Positions 41,168 through 55,097 are shown, numbered from the stretch's first letter. The stretch: 64,000 nucleotides of DNA from Aristolochia californica (GCA_029961685.1 JARWKL010000008.1:24935119-24999118), one strand, 5' to 3'. The notes: generated by a model not told the origin, from the sequence alone. Program-made: numbers and translations.

Positions 41168-44152
41168 GTTAATGTGAAGTGGGATATTTACCAGAGCCAA
41201 ACAACCCACTCTTTGCCTATGCTCAAAAATCACAGAAACTTTTTGAAATTATAACTCACAGCATTTGTGCATTTCCATTTTGGATGTTCAAATTTTTTTT
41301 CAAATCCAAACTTCAGTTTTCACTCTCCCAATTTTCTCGTAAACAAAAAAGATGTAAGGCAAATAAATCTCAACAAAATGAAAATTTTAGAGTTCAAGTA
41401 TGGAAAAAAATTTGAAAAGAATAAGAAATGTAAGTGAAGACAAATTATTTCATGCACTAAAAATGAACTCCAAAGCTTTGTTATCCATGTATGGGAAATT
41501 CCACTAGTACTACCCCTAATACCTTGGTGGAATTTTATAGGAAAGAGACTTCTAATTGATCCTAACTTGTTTTAAATGTGGTGGATAAGCATGCCAAAAA
41601 AAGGTTGATGATGCATGTGACCTAATGATCCAAAAATTTCGAGTAGTAAAAATTAAATTCTCTAGTTAACGTGAGGTTGGATATTTACTAGAACGAAACA
41701 ACCCACTCTTTGCCTATCCTTATAAATCACATATACTTTTTGGAATTATCTCTCTCAGCATTTGTGCATTTCCATTTTGGATGTTCAAATGTTTTTTCAA
41801 ATCCAAACTTGAGTTTTCACTCTCCCATTTTTGTCGTAAACAAAAAAGATATAAGGCAAATAGATCGCAACAAAATGAAAATTTTAGAGTTCATGTATTG
41901 AAAAAAATTTCAAAACTATAATAAATGTAAGTTAAGAAAATAATTTCATGCACTAAAATTGAACTCCAAAGTTTTGTTCTCCATGTTTGGGAAATTCCAC
42001 TAGTACAACCCCTAATAGCTTGGTGGAATTTTATAGGAAAGAGACTTCTAACTCATCCTAACATGTTTTAAATGTGGTGGATATGCATGCCAGAAACATG
42101 TTGAGGATGCACGTGACCTAATGATAAGAAAATTTGAAGAAGTAGAAAAAAGAAAATTCTCAAGTTAACATGTGGTTGGATATTTACCAGAGCCAAACAA
42201 CCCACTCTTTGCCTATCCTTAAAAATCATAGATAGTTTTTGGAATTATCTCTCCCAGCATTTGTGCATTTCCATTTTGGATGTTGAACTTTTTTTTCAGA
42301 TCCAAACTTGAGTTTTCACTCTCCCATTTTTCTCGTAAACAAAAAAGATTTAAGGCAAATAGATCACAACAAAATGAAAATTTAAGAGTTTATGGATGCA
42401 AAAAAAATTGAAAACTATAATAAATGAAAGTGAAGAAAAGTATTTCATGCACTAAAAATGAACTCCAATATTTTGCTATCCATGTTGGGGAAATTCCACA
42501 AGTCCAACCCCTAATAGCTTGGTGGAATTTTATAGTAAAGAGACTTCTAACGGATCCTAACATGTTCTAAATGTGGTGGATATGCATGCCAGAAACATGT
42601 TCAGGATGGAAGCGACATAAAGATCCAAAAATTTTAAGGACTAGAAAAAATTAAATTCTATCGTTAGTATGTGGTTGGATTACGAGAGCCAAACAACCCA
42701 TTCTTTGCCTATCCTTAAAAATCACAGACACTTTTTGAAATTATCTCTCTCGGCATTTGTGAATTTCCATTTGTGATGTTATAACTTTTTTCAAATACAA
42801 ACTTGAGTTTTCACTCTCTCATTTTTCTCGTAAACAAAAAAAATCTAACGCAAATAGATCACAACAAAATGAAAATTTCAGAGTTTATGTATGCATAAAA
42901 ATTTGAAAACTATAGTAAATGTAAGTGAAGAAAATTATTGCATGCACTAAAAATGAACTCATAAGTTTTGTTATCCATGTTTGGGAAATTCCACTAGTCC
43001 AACCCCTAATAGCTTGGTGGAATTTTATAGGAAAGGGACATCTAACTGATCCTAACATGTTTTAAATGTGGTGGATATGCATGCCAGAAACACGTTGAGG
43101 GTGGAAGTGACCAAATGATCCAAAAATTTCAAGGACTAGAAAAAATTAAATTCTCAACTTATTGTGTGATTGGATATTTATCAGACCCAAACAACCCACT
43201 CTTTGCCTATCCTTAAAAATCACAGATACTTTTTGGAATAATCTCTCTCGGCATTATTCCATTTCAATTTTCGATGATCAAATTTTTTTTCAGATACAAA
43301 CTTGAGTTTGAACTCTCCCATTTTTCTCCGAAAAAAAAAAAGATAAAAGGCAAATAGATAAAAAAAATTAAAATTTTAGAGTTTATGTATGCAAAAAAAT
43401 TTAAAACTATAATAAATGTAAGTGAAGAAAATTATTTCATGCACTAAAAATGAACTCCAAACTTTTGTTATCCATGTTTGGGAAATTCCACTAGTACAAC
43501 TCCTAATAGCAAGGTGGAATTTTATAGGAAAGAGACTTCTAACTGATCCTAACATGTTTTAAATGTGGTGGATATGCATGGCAGAAACATGTTGAGGATG
43601 CAAGTGACCTAATGATCAAAAAATTTCAAGGTGTAGAAAAAATTAAATTCTCAAGTTAACATGTGGTGGGATATTTACCAAAGCCAAACAACCCACACTT
43701 TGCCTATCCTTAAAAATCACAGATACTTTTTGGAATTATCTCTTTGAGCATTTGCGCATATCCATTTTGGATGTTCAAATTTTTTTTTAGATCCAAACAT
43801 GAGTTTTCACTCTCCCATTTTTCTCGTAAAGAAAAAGATATAAGGCTAATAGATCACAAAAAAATGAAATTTTCAGAGTTTATGAATGCAAAAAAATTAT
43901 AAAACTATAATAAATGTAAGTGTAGAAAATTATTTCATGCACTAAAAATGAACTCCAAAGTTTTGTTATCCATGTTTGGTAAATTCCACTTGTACAACCC
44001 CTAATAGATTGGTGGAATTTTCTAGGAAAGAGACTTCTAACTGATCGTAACAAATTTTAAATGTGGTGCATATGCATGCCAGAAACATGTTGAGGATGCA
44101 AGTGACCGAATGATCCAAAAATTTCAAGGAGTGGAGAAAATTAAATTCTCAA
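41168..44152. repeat. Six-unit block, copy 2 (about 2,985 bp)
   Basis: Tandem partner of 38190-41167. The first four units carry the diagnostic variants and the last two are diverged. Unit 44650 again looks like the first type of the block (TCAAATCCAAACTAAAG), which hints at a third, interrupted copy. Confidence 0.55.
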
Positions 44153-46039
44153 GTTAACGTGTGGTTGGATATTTACTTGCGCCAAACAACCCACTCTTTG
44201 CCTATCCTAAAAAATGACGGATACTTTTTGGAACGATCTCTCTCAGCATTCGTGCATTTCCATTTTAGATGTTCAATTTTTTTTTCAGATCCAAACTTGA
44301 GTTTTCACTCTCCCATTTTTCACGTAAAAGAAAAAGATATTAGGGAAATAGATCGCAACAAAATGAAAATTTTAGTGTTCATGTATGCAAATAAATTTGA
44401 AAAATAATAAATGTAAGAGAAGAAAATTATTTCACGCACTAAAAATGAACTCCAAAGTTTTGTTATCCATGTTTTGGAAATTCCACTAGTACAGCCCCTA
44501 ATAGCTTGGTGGAATTTTATAGGAAAGAGACTTCTAACTGATCCTAACATGTTTTAAATGTGGTGGATATCCAAGCCAGAAGCATGTTGACGATGCAAGT
44601 GACCTAATGATCCAAAATTTTCAAGGAGTAGAAAAAATTAAATTCTCCAAATATTGTGAGGTTGGTATTTTCCAGAGCCAAACAACCCACTTTATGCCTA
44701 TCCTTAAAAATCATAGATACTTTTTGAAATTATCTCTCTCAGCATTTGTGCTTTTCCATTTTGGATGTTCAAATTTTTTTTCAAATCCAAACTAAAGTTT
44801 TAACTCTCCCTTTTTTCTCGTATACAAAAATGTTATATGGCAAATAGATCGCAACAAAATGAAAATTTTAGAGTTCGTGTATTGAAAAAAAATTGAAAAC
44901 TATCATAAATCTAATTGAAGAAACTTATTTCTTGCACTAAAAATGAACTCCAAAGTTTTGTTATCCATGATTGGGAAATTCCACTAATACAACCCCTAAT
45001 AGCTTGGTGGAATTTTATAGGAAAGAGACTTCTAAGTGATCCTAACATGTTTTATATGTGGTGGATATGCATGCCAGAAACATGTTGAGGATGCAAGTGA
45101 CCTAATGATCTAAAAATTTCAAGGAGTAGAAAAAATTAAATTCTCAAGTTAACGTGTGATTGGAAAATTACCAGAGCCAAACAACCCACTCTTTGCCTAT
45201 CCATAAAAATCACAGATACTTTTTGGAATTATCTCTCTCAGTATTTGTGCATTTCCATTTTGGATGTTCAAAAATTTTTTCAGATAGAAACTTGAGTTTT
45301 CTCTCTCCCATTTTTCTAATAAATAAAAAATATATAAGGCAAATAGATCACGAAAAAATGAAAATTAAAGAGTTTACATTTGAAAAAAACAATTTTAAAC
45401 TACAATAAATGTAAGTGAAGAAAAATCTTTCACGCATTAAAAATGAACTCCAAAGTTTTCTTATCCATGTTTGGGAAATTCCACCAGTACAACCCCTAAT
45501 AGCACGGTGGAATTTTATTGGAATGAGACTTCTAACTGATCGTAACATATTTTAAATGTGGTGGATATGCATGCCTGAAAGATGTTGAGGATGCAAGTGA
45601 CCTAATGATCCAAAAAATTCGAGTAGAGTAAATTAAATTCAGAAGTTAACGTGTGGTTGGATATTTACCATAGCTAAACAACCCACTCTTTGCCTATCCC
45701 TGAAAATCATAGATACTTTTCTGAATTATATCTCTCAGCATTTGTGCATTTCCATTTTAGATGTTAAATTTTTTTTTCAGATCCAAACTTGAGTTTTCAC
45801 TCTCCCATTTTTCTCGAAAAGAAAAAAGATATATGGCAAATAGATCACACGAAAATGAAAATTTAATAGTTTAAGTACACAAAAAAATTTGAAAACAATA
45901 ATAAATGTTAGTGAAAAAAATTATTTCATGCACTAAAAATGAACTCCAAAGTTTTGTTCTCCATGTTTGGAAAATTCTACTAGTACAACCCCTTGTAGAT
46001 TGGTGGAATTTTAAAGGAAAGACACTTTTAACTGATCCT

Positions 46040-46082
46040 AACATGTTTTAAATGTGGTGGATATGCATGCCAGAAACATGTT
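46040..46082. other. Conserved 9 bp dyad (example)
   Basis: AACATGTTT at 46040-46048 and its exact reverse complement AAACATGTT at 46074-46082 flank a 25 bp spacer that contains GGATATGCATGCC. The same geometry occurs at 16000-16008/16034-16042 and at 36099-36107/36133-36141. Many other units keep both arms, some with one changed base. Each arm also contains the palindrome ACATGT. The element could extrude a hairpin or bind a dimeric protein; neither can be shown from sequence. Confidence 0.65.
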
Positions 46083-47142
46083 GAGGATGCAAGTGACCTA
46101 AAGATCCAAAAATTTCAAGAAGTAGAGAAAATTAAATTCTCAAGTTAACGTGTGGTTGGATATTTACCAGAGCCAAATAACCCACTCTTTGCCTATGCTA
46201 AAAAATCTCAGATACTATTTGGAATGATCTCTCTCAACATTTGTGCATTTCCATTTTGGATGTTCAAATTTTTTTCCAGATCCAAACTTCAGTTTTCACT
46301 CTCCCATTTTTCTCGTAAACAAAAAAGATATAAGGCAAATAGATCACAACAAAATGAAAATTTGAAAGTTAATGTATGCAAAAAATTTTTAAAACTATGA
46401 TAAATGTAAGTGGAGAAAATTATTTCATGCACTAAAAATGAACTCCAAAGTTTTTTTATCCATGTTTGGGAAATTCCCCTGGTCCAACCCCTAATAGCTT
46501 CGTGGAATTTTATAGGAAAGAGACTTCTAAGTGATCCTAACATGTTTTAAATTGGTGGATATGCATGCCAAAATCATGTTGACGATGCAAGTGACCTAAT
46601 GATCCAAAAATTTCAAGGAGAAGAAAAAAATTAAATTCTCAAGTTAACGTGTGGTTGGATATTTAAAAGAGCCAAACAACCCACTCTTTGCCTATCTTTA
46701 AAAATCAAAGATACTTTTTGAAATTATCTCTCTCATCATTTGTGAATTTCCCTTTTGGATGTTCAAATTTTTTTTCAGAGACAAACTTGAGTTTTCTCTC
46801 TCCTATTTTTCTCGTAAACAAAAAAGATATAAGGCAAATAGATCACAATAAAATGAAAATTTAAGAGTTTTTGTTCGCAAAAAAAATAATTAAAACTATA
46901 ATAAATGTAAGTGAAGAAAATTATTTCACGCACTAAAAATGAACTCCATAGTTTTGTTATCCATGTTTGGGAAATTCCACTAGTACAACCCTAATAGCTT
47001 CGTGGAATTTTATAGGAAAGAGTCTTCTAACTGATCGTAACATGTTTTAAATGTGGTGTATATGCATCCCAGAAACATGTTAAGGATGCAAGTGATCTAA
47101 TGATCCAAAAATGTCAAGGTGTAGAGAAAATTAAATTCCTAA

Positions 47143-48637
47143 GTTAACGTGTGGTTGGATATTTACCAAAGCCAAACAACCCACTCTTTGCCTATCCTTA
47201 GAAATCACAGATACTTTTTGGAATTATCTCTATCAGTATTTTTGCATTTCCATTTTAGATGTTCAAATTCTTTTTCAATTCCAAAATTGAGTTTTCACTC
47301 TCCCATTTTTCTCGTAAACAAAAAAGATATAAGTCAAATAGATCACAAGAAAATGAAAATTTTAGTGTTTTTGTATACAAAAAAATTTTAAAACTATAAT
47401 AAATGTAAGTGATGAAAATTATTTCATGCACTAAAAATGAACTCCAAAGTTTTGTTCTCCATGTTTGGGAAATTCCACTAGGACAACCCCTAATAACTTA
47501 GTGGAATTTTAAAGGAAAGAGACTTCTAACTGATCCTAACATGTTTTAAATGTGGTGGATATGCATCCATGAAACATGTTGAGGATGCAAGTGACCTAAT
47601 GATCCAAAAATTTCAAGGAGTAGAGAAAATAAAATTCTCAAGTTAACGTGTGGTTGGATATTTACCAGTGCCAAACAAACCACTCTTTGCCTATGCTTAA
47701 AAATCACAGATACTTTTTGGAATTATCTCTCTCAGCATTTGATCATTTCCATTTTGGATGTTTAATTGTTTTTTCATATCCAAACTTGAGTTTTCACTCT
47801 CCCATTTTTCTCATAAAATAAAAAGATATAAGGCAAATAGATCACACGAAAATGAAAATTTTGGTGTTTTTGTATACAAAAAATTTTTAAAACTATAATA
47901 AATGTAAGTGATGAAAATTATTTCATGCTCTAAAAATGAACTCCAATGTTTTGTTCTCCATGTTTGGGAAATTCCACTAGTCCAACCCCTAATAGCTTGG
48001 TGGAATTTTATAGGAAAGAGACTTGTAACTAATCCTAACATGTTTTAAATGTGGTGGATATGCATGCCAGAAACATGATGAGGATGCAAGTGACCTAACG
48101 ATCCAAAAATATCAAGGAGAAGAGAAAATTAAATTCGAAAGTTAACGTGTGGGTTGATATTTACCAATGACAAACAACCCACTCTTTGCCTATCCCTAAA
48201 AGTCACAGATACTTTTTAGAAATATCTCTCTCAGCATTTGAGCATTTCAATTTTGTATTCAAATTTTTTTTCATATCAAAACTTGAGTTTTCACTCCCCC
48301 ATTTTTCTCGTATACAAAAATGATACAAGGCGAATAGATCACAACAAAATGAAAATTTTAGAGTTCATGTATGGAAAAAAATTTGAAAACTATAATACAT
48401 GTAAGTGAAGAAAATTATTTCACACACTAAAAATGAACTCCAAAGTTTTGTTATCCATGTTTGGGAAATTCTACTAGTACAACCCCTAATAGCTTGGTGG
48501 AATTTTATAGGAAAGAGACTTCTAACTGATCGTAACATGTTTTAAATGCGTTGGATATGCATACCAAAAACATGTTAAGGATGCAAGTGACCTAATGATC
48601 CAAAAATGTCAAGGAGTAGAGAAAATTAAATTCTAAA
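47143..48637. repeat. Three-unit tandem duplication, copy 1 (1,495 bp)
   Basis: Units 47143, 47642, 48141 match 48638, 49137, 49635 at spacings of 1495, 1495 and 1494 bp. Shared traits: the first pair follows the ATGTCAAGG variant, the second pair has CTATGCTTAAAAATC and TTTGATCATTTCC, and the third has CCAATGACAAACAACCC and CTATCCCTAAAA. The single-copy counterpart is 34707-36203. Confidence 0.7.
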
Positions 48638-50133
48638 GTTAACGTGTAGTTGGATATCTACCATACCCAAACAACCCACTCTTTGCCTATCCTTACAGAT
48701 CACAGATACTTTTTGGAATTATCTCTCTCAGCATTTGTGCATTTCCATTTTAGATGTTCAAATTTTTTTTTAGATACAAACTTGAGTTTTCATTCTCCCA
48801 TTTTTCTCGTAAACAAAAAAGATATAAGGCAAATAGGTCACAAGAAAATGAAAATTTTAAAGTTTATGTATACAAAAAAATTTGAAAACTATAATAAATG
48901 TTATTGAAGAAAATTATTTCATGCACTAAAAATGAACTCCAAAGTTTTGTTCTCCATGCTTGGGTAATTCCACTTGTACAACCCCTAATAGCCTGGTGGA
49001 ATTTTCATGGAAAGAGACTTCTAACTGATCATAAAATGTTTTAAATGTAGTGGATATGCATGCCAAAAACATCTGGAGGATGCAAGTGACCTACTGATCC
49101 AAAAATTTCAAGGAGTAGAGAAAATTAAATTCTCAAGTTAACGTGTGGTTGGATATTTACTAGAGCCAAACAACCCACTCTTTCACTATGCTTAAAAATC
49201 ACAGATACTTTTGGAATTATCTCTCTCAGCATTTGATCATTTCCATTTTGGATGTTCAAATTTTGTTCCATATCCAAACTTGAGTTTTCACTCTCCCATT
49301 TTTCTCGTAAACAAAAAAGATATAAGGCAAATAGATCACAAAAAAATGAAAATTTTAGAGTTTTTGTAAACAAAATAATTCAAAAACTATAATAAATGTA
49401 AGTGAAGAAAATTATTTCATGCACTAAAAATGAACTCCAACATTTTGTTCTCCCTTTTTGGGAAATTCCACTAGTCTAACCCAAAATAGCTTGGTGGAAT
49501 TTTATAGGAAAGAGACTTGTAACTGATCCTAACATGTGTTAAATGTGGTGGATATGCATGCCAGAAACATGTTGAGGATGCAAGTGACCCAACGATCCAA
49601 AAATTTCAAGGAGAAGAGAAAATTAAATTCTGAAGTTAACGTGTGGTTTCATATTTACCAATGACAAACAACCCACTCTTTGCCTATCCCTAAAAATCAC
49701 AGATACTTTTTGTAAATATCTCTCTCAGCCTTTGAGCATTTCAATTTTGGATGTTCAAATTTTTTTTCATATCGAAACTTGAGTTTTCACTCTCCCATTT
49801 TCTCGTATACCAAAAAGATATAAGGCAAATAGATCACAACAAAATGAAAATTTTAGAGTTCATGTATGGAAAAAAAATTTCAAACTATAATAAATGTAAG
49901 TGAAGAAAATAATTCCATGCACTAAAAATGAACTTCAAAATTTTTTGGTCTCCATGTTTTTGAAATTCCACTACTAAAACCCCTAATAGCTTGGTGGAAT
50001 TTTATGGGAAAGAGACTTCTAACTGATCCTAACATGTTTTAAATGTGGTGGATATGCATGCCAGAGACATGTTGAGGATACAAGTGACCAAATAATAAAA
50101 ATTTTCAAGAAGTCGAAAAAATTAAATTCTCAA
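48638..50133. repeat. Three-unit tandem duplication, copy 2
   Basis: Immediate tandem copy of 47143-48637, identified by the same diagnostic variants in the same order. It is followed by the 50134 unit, which continues the older series at the point where the unit at 36204 does. Confidence 0.7.
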
Positions 50134-53111
50134 GTTAACGTGTGGTTGGATATTTACCAATGCCAAACAACCCACTCTTTGCCTTTGCATAAAAATCAAA
50201 GATACATGTTGGAAATATCTCTCTCAGCATTTGTGCATTTCATTTTGGATGTTCAAATTTTTTTTTGGATCCAAACTTGAGTTTTCCCTCTCCGATTTTT
50301 CTCGTAAACAAAAAAGATATTAGGCTAATAGATCACAACAAAATGAAAATTTTGAAGTTTATGTATAGAAAAAAAATTGAAAACTATAATAAATATAAGT
50401 GAAGAAAATTATTTCACGCAGTAAAAATGAACTCCAAAATTTTGTTATCCATGTTTGGGAAATTCCACTAGTGCAACCTCTAATAGCTAGGTGGAATTTT
50501 ATAGGAAAGAGACTTCTAACTGATCCTAATATGTTTAAAATGTGGTGGATATGCATACCAGAAACATGTTGAGGATGCAAGTGACCTAATGATCCAAAAA
50601 TTTCAAGGAGTAGAAAAAAGTAAATTCTCAAGTTAACGTGTGGTTGGATATTTACCAGAGCCAAACAACCCACTCTTTGCCTATCCTTAAATATCATAGA
50701 TACTTTTTGGAATTATCTCTCTTAGCATTTGGGCATTTCCATTTTGGATGTTCAAATTTTTTTTCGGATCCAAACTTGAGTTTTCACTCTGCCATTTTTC
50801 TCATAAACAAAAAAGATATATGCCAAATAGAACGCAACAAAATGAAAATATTGGAGTTCATGTATGCAGAGAAAATTGAAAAATTTAATACTTGTAAGTG
50901 AAGAAAATTATTTCACGCACTAAAAATGAACTCCAGAGTTATGTTATCCTTGTTTGGGAAATTCCACTAGTGCAACCCCTAATAGCTTTGAGGAATTTTA
51001 TAGGAAAGAGACTTCTAACTGATCCTAACATGTTTAAAATGTGGAGGATATGTATGCCAGAAACATGTTGAGGATGCAAGTGACCTAATGATCCAAAATT
51101 TTCAAGGAATAGAAAAAAGTAAATTCTCAAGTTAACGTATAGTTAGATATCTAACAGAGCCAAACAACCCACTCTTTCCCTATCCTTAAAAATCACAGAT
51201 ACTTTTTGGAATTATCTCTCTCAGCATTTGAGCATTTCCATTTTAGATTTTCAAATTTTTTTTCAGATCCGAACTTGAGTTTTCACTCTCCCATTTTTCT
51301 CGTAAATAAAAAAGATATAACGCAAATAGAACGCAACAAAATGAAAATTTTAGAGTTCATATATGCCAAAAAAATTGAAAACTATTATACATGTAAGTGA
51401 AAAAATTATTTCAAGGACTAAAAATGAACTCCAAAGTTTTCTAATCCTTGTTTGGGAAATTCCACTAGTACAACCCCTAATTGAATGGTGGAATTTTATA
51501 GGAAAGAGACTTCTAACTGATCCTAACATGTTTAAAATGTGGTGGATATGCATGCCAGAAACATGTTGAGGATGCAAGTGACCTAATGATCCAAAAATTT
51601 CAAGGAGTGGAGAAAATTAAATTCTCAAGTTAACGTGTGGATATTTACCAGAGCCAAACAACCCACTCTTTGGCTATCCATAAAAATCACAAATACTTTT
51701 TGGAATTATCTCTCTCAGCATTTGAGCATTTCCATTTTGGTTGTACAAATTTTTTTTGAGATCCAAACTTGAGTTTTCAACTCTCCCATTTTTCTAGTAA
51801 ACAAAAAAGATATAAGACAAATAGATCACAACAAAATGAAAATTTTAGAGTTTATTTATGCAAAAAAATTTGAAAACTATAATAAATGTAAGTGAAGAAA
51901 ATTATTTCATGCACTAAAAATGAACTCCAAACTTTTGTTCTCCATGTTTGGGAAATTCCACTAGTCTCACCCCTAATAGCTTGGTGGAATTCTATAGCAA
52001 AGTGACTTGTAACTGATCCTAACATGTTTTAAATGTGGGGGGTATGCATGCTAGAAACATGTTGGGATGCATGTGACCTAATGATCCAAAAATTTCAAGG
52101 AATAGAAAAAAGTAAATTCTCAAGTTAACGTGTGGTTGGATATGTAACAGAGCCAAACAACCCACTCTTTGCCTATCCTTAAAAATCACAGATACTTTTT
52201 GGAATTATCTCTCTCAGCATTTGAGCATTTCCATTTTGGATGTTCAAATTTTTTTTCAGATCCAAACTTGAGTTTTCACTCGCCCATTTTTCTCGTAAAT
52301 AAAAAAGATATAAGGCAAATAGAACGCAACAAAATGAAAATTTTAGAGTTCATGTCTGCCAAAAAAATTGAAACAATAATACATGTAAGTGAAGAAAATT
52401 ATTTCACGCACCAAAAATGAACTCCAAAGTTTTGTTATCCTTGTTTGGGAAATTCCACTAGTACAACGTCTAATAGCATGTTGGAATTTTATAGCAAAGA
52501 GATTTGTAACCGATCCTAACATGTTTAAAATGTGATGGATATGCATGCCAAAATCATGTTGAGGATGCAAGTGACCTAATGATCCAAAAATTTCAAAGAG
52601 TAAAGAAAATTAAATTCTCAAGTTAATGTGTGGTTGGATATTTACCAGAGCCAAACAACCCACTCTTTGCATATCCTTAAAACTTACAGATACTTTTTTG
52701 GAATTATCTCTCTCAGCATTTGAGCATTTCCGTTTCTGATGTACAATTTTTTTTTTCAGATCCAAACTTGAGTTTTCAGTCTTCCATTTTTCTTGTAAAG
52801 AAAAAGGATATAAGGCAAACTATTCACAACAAAATGAAAATTTTAGAGTTTATGTATGCAAAAATTATAATAAATGTAATTGAAGAAAATTATTTCACGC
52901 ACTAAAAATGAACTCCAAAGTTTTGTTATCCATGTTTTGGAAATTCCTTTAGTACAACCGCCAATATCTTGGTGGAATTTTATAGGAAAGAGACTTCTAA
53001 CTGATAGTAATAGGTTTTTAATGTGGGGCATATGCATGCCAGAAACATGTTGAGGATGCAAGTAACCTAATGATCCAAAATTTCAAGGAGTAGAGAAAAT
53101 TAAATTCTCAA

Positions 53112-54100
53112 GTTAACGTGTGGTTGGATATTTACTAGACCCAAACAACCCACACTTTGCCTATATTAAAAATCAGAGATACTTTTTGGTATTATCTCTC
53201 CCAACATTTGTGCTTTCCATTTGGGATATTCAAATTTTTTTTCAGAACCAAACTTGAGTTTTCACTCTCCCATTTTTCTCATAAACAAAAAAGATATAAG
53301 GCAAATAGAACGCAACAAAATGTAAATTTTAGAGTTCATGTCTGCCAAAAAAATTGAAAACAATAATTCATGTAAGTGAAGAAAATTATTTCACGCACTA
53401 AAAATGAACTCCAAAGTTTTGTTATCCATGTTTTGGAAATTCCTTTAGTACAACCCCCAATAGCTTGGTGGAATTTTATAGGAAAGAGACTTCTAACTGA
53501 TAGTAATAGGTTTTAAATGTGGACCATATGCATGCCAGAAACATGTTGAGGATGCAAGTAACCTAATGATCCAAAATTTCAAGGAGTAGAGAAAATTAAA
53601 TTCTCAAGTTAACGTGTGGTTGGGTATTTACTAGACCCAAACAACCCACACTTTGCCTATAGTTAAAAATAAGAGATACTCTTTTGTATTATCTCTCCCA
53701 ACATTTGTGCTTTCCATTTTGGATATTCAAATTTTTTTTCAGAACCAAACTTGAGTTTTCACTCTCCCATTTTTCTCATAAACAAAAAAGATATAAGGAA
53801 AATAGAACGCAACAAAATGAAAATTTTAGAGTTCATGTCTGCCAAAAAAATTGAAAACAATAATTCATGTAAGTGAAGAAAATTATTTCACGCACTAAAA
53901 ATGAACTCCAAAGTTTTGTTATCCTTGTTTGGGAAATTCCACTAGTACAACCTCTAATAGCATGTTGGAATTTTATAGCAAAGAGACTTGTAACCGATCC
54001 TAACATGTTTAATGTGGTGGATATGCATGCCAAAATAATGTTGAGGATGCAAGTGACCTAATGATCCAAAACATTCGAGTAGAGAAAATTAAAGTCTCAA
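53112..54100. repeat. Recently doubled unit (53112 and 53608)
   Basis: Two neighbouring units 496 bp apart share uncommon variants: CTAGACCCAAACAACCC, TATTATCTCTCCCAAC, TTTGTGCTTTCC, CAGAACCAAAC, GTTCATGTCTGCC and AACAATAATTCATG. They are much more alike than neighbouring units usually are. The second carries a tail like unit 52124 (GCATGTTGG, TATAGCAAAGAG, GTAACCGATCC), so it is a chimera of the 53112 and 52124 types. Confidence 0.7.
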
Positions 54101-54599
54101 GTTAATATGTGGTTGGATATTTACCAGAGCCAAACAACCCACTCTTTGCATATCCTTAAAAATCACAGATACTTTTTTGGAATTATGTATTTCAGCATTT
54201 GAGTATTTCCATTTCTGATGTACAAATTTTTTTCAATTCCAAAGTTGAGTTTTCACTCTCCCATTTTTCTTATAAACAAAAAGTATATATGGCAAACAGA
54301 TCACAAAAAAATGAATATTTTAGAGTTTATGTATGCAAAAAAAATTTAAAACTATAATAAATGTAATTAAAGAAAATTATTTCACGCACTAAAAATGAAC
54401 TCCAAAGTTTTGTTATCCATGTTTAGGAAATTCCTTTAGTACAACCCCCAATAGCTTGGTTGAATTTTATAGGAAAGAGACTTCTAACTGATAGTAACAG
54501 GTTTTAAATGTGGAACATATGCATGCCAGAAACATGTTGAGGATGCAAGTGACCTAATGATCCAAAAATTTCAAGGAGTAGAGAAAATTAAATTCTCAA

Positions 54600-55097
54600 G
54601 TTAACGTGTGGTTGGATATTTAGTAGAGCCAAACAACCCACACTTTGCCTATCGTTAAAAATCAGAGATACTTTTGGAATTATCTCTCTCAACATTTGTG
54701 CATTTCCATTTTGGATATTCAAATTTTTTTTCAGAACCAAACTTGAGTTTTCACTCTCCCATTTTTCTCGTAAACAAAAAATATATAAGGCAAATAGAAC
54801 GCAACAAAATGAAAATTTTTGACTTCATGTATGGAATAAAATATGAAAACCATAATAAATGTAAGTGAAAAAAATTATTTCACGCACTAAAAATGAACTC
54901 CAAAGTTTTGTTATCCATGTTTGGGAAATTCCACTAGTACATCCCCTAATTGCATGGTAGAATTTTATAGGAAAGAGACTTCTAACTGATCCTAACATAT
55001 TTTAAATGTGGTGGATATGCATGCGAGAAACATGTTGAGGATGCATGTGACCTAATGATCCAAAAATTTCAAGGTGTAGAATAAATTAAATTCTCAA
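54600..55097 (+). repeat. Representative satellite unit (498 bp)
   Basis: This unit has typical length and shows the landmarks clearly. GTTAACG starts at 54600. The CCAAACAACCC block is near 54630. The T8 tract is 54724-54731, followed by CAG at 54732-54734. GTAAGT is at 54861-54866. The conserved GGATATGCATGC block is near 55013. One arm of the short dyad found in many units is mutated here (AACATATTT instead of AACATGTTT). I see no convincing shorter internal repeat, so 498 bp is the basic period. Confidence 0.9.
54724..54866 (+). other. Splice-site-like pair bracketing 126 nt (example)
   Basis: A T8 tract ending in CAG (54724-54734) resembles a 3' splice site, and GTAAGT (54861-54866) is a full match to the usual 5' splice-site core. 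The intervening 126 nt is a multiple of three and open in one frame. The same arrangement, also 126 nt, is at 55238-55363. Both motifs are part of the repeat unit and occur in many copies. There is no evidence here of transcription or of a gene that uses them. Confidence 0.35.

Larger units (their letters stand above)
46643..52123. repeat. Old long-range repeat series, copy 2 (with extra three-unit block)
   Basis: Second copy of the series that begins at 34211, read from the same diagnostic variants. It is longer by about 1,495 bp because units 47143-48637 are repeated as 48638-50133. A fragment of the same series may recur at 58945, 59443 and 59941: CCAATGCC in the first, the GAACG subfamily in the second, and ATGTACAA in the third. 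Confidence 0.6.

Noticed and set aside
54600..55097. 498 bp unit as an ancient trimer of a ~166 bp satellite
   Set aside because: I compared internal segments such as AAAATTTTAGAGTT and TTAAATTCTCAAGTT. The resemblance is weak, their spacing is about 226-272 bp rather than 166 bp, and it fits A+T-rich chance similarity.
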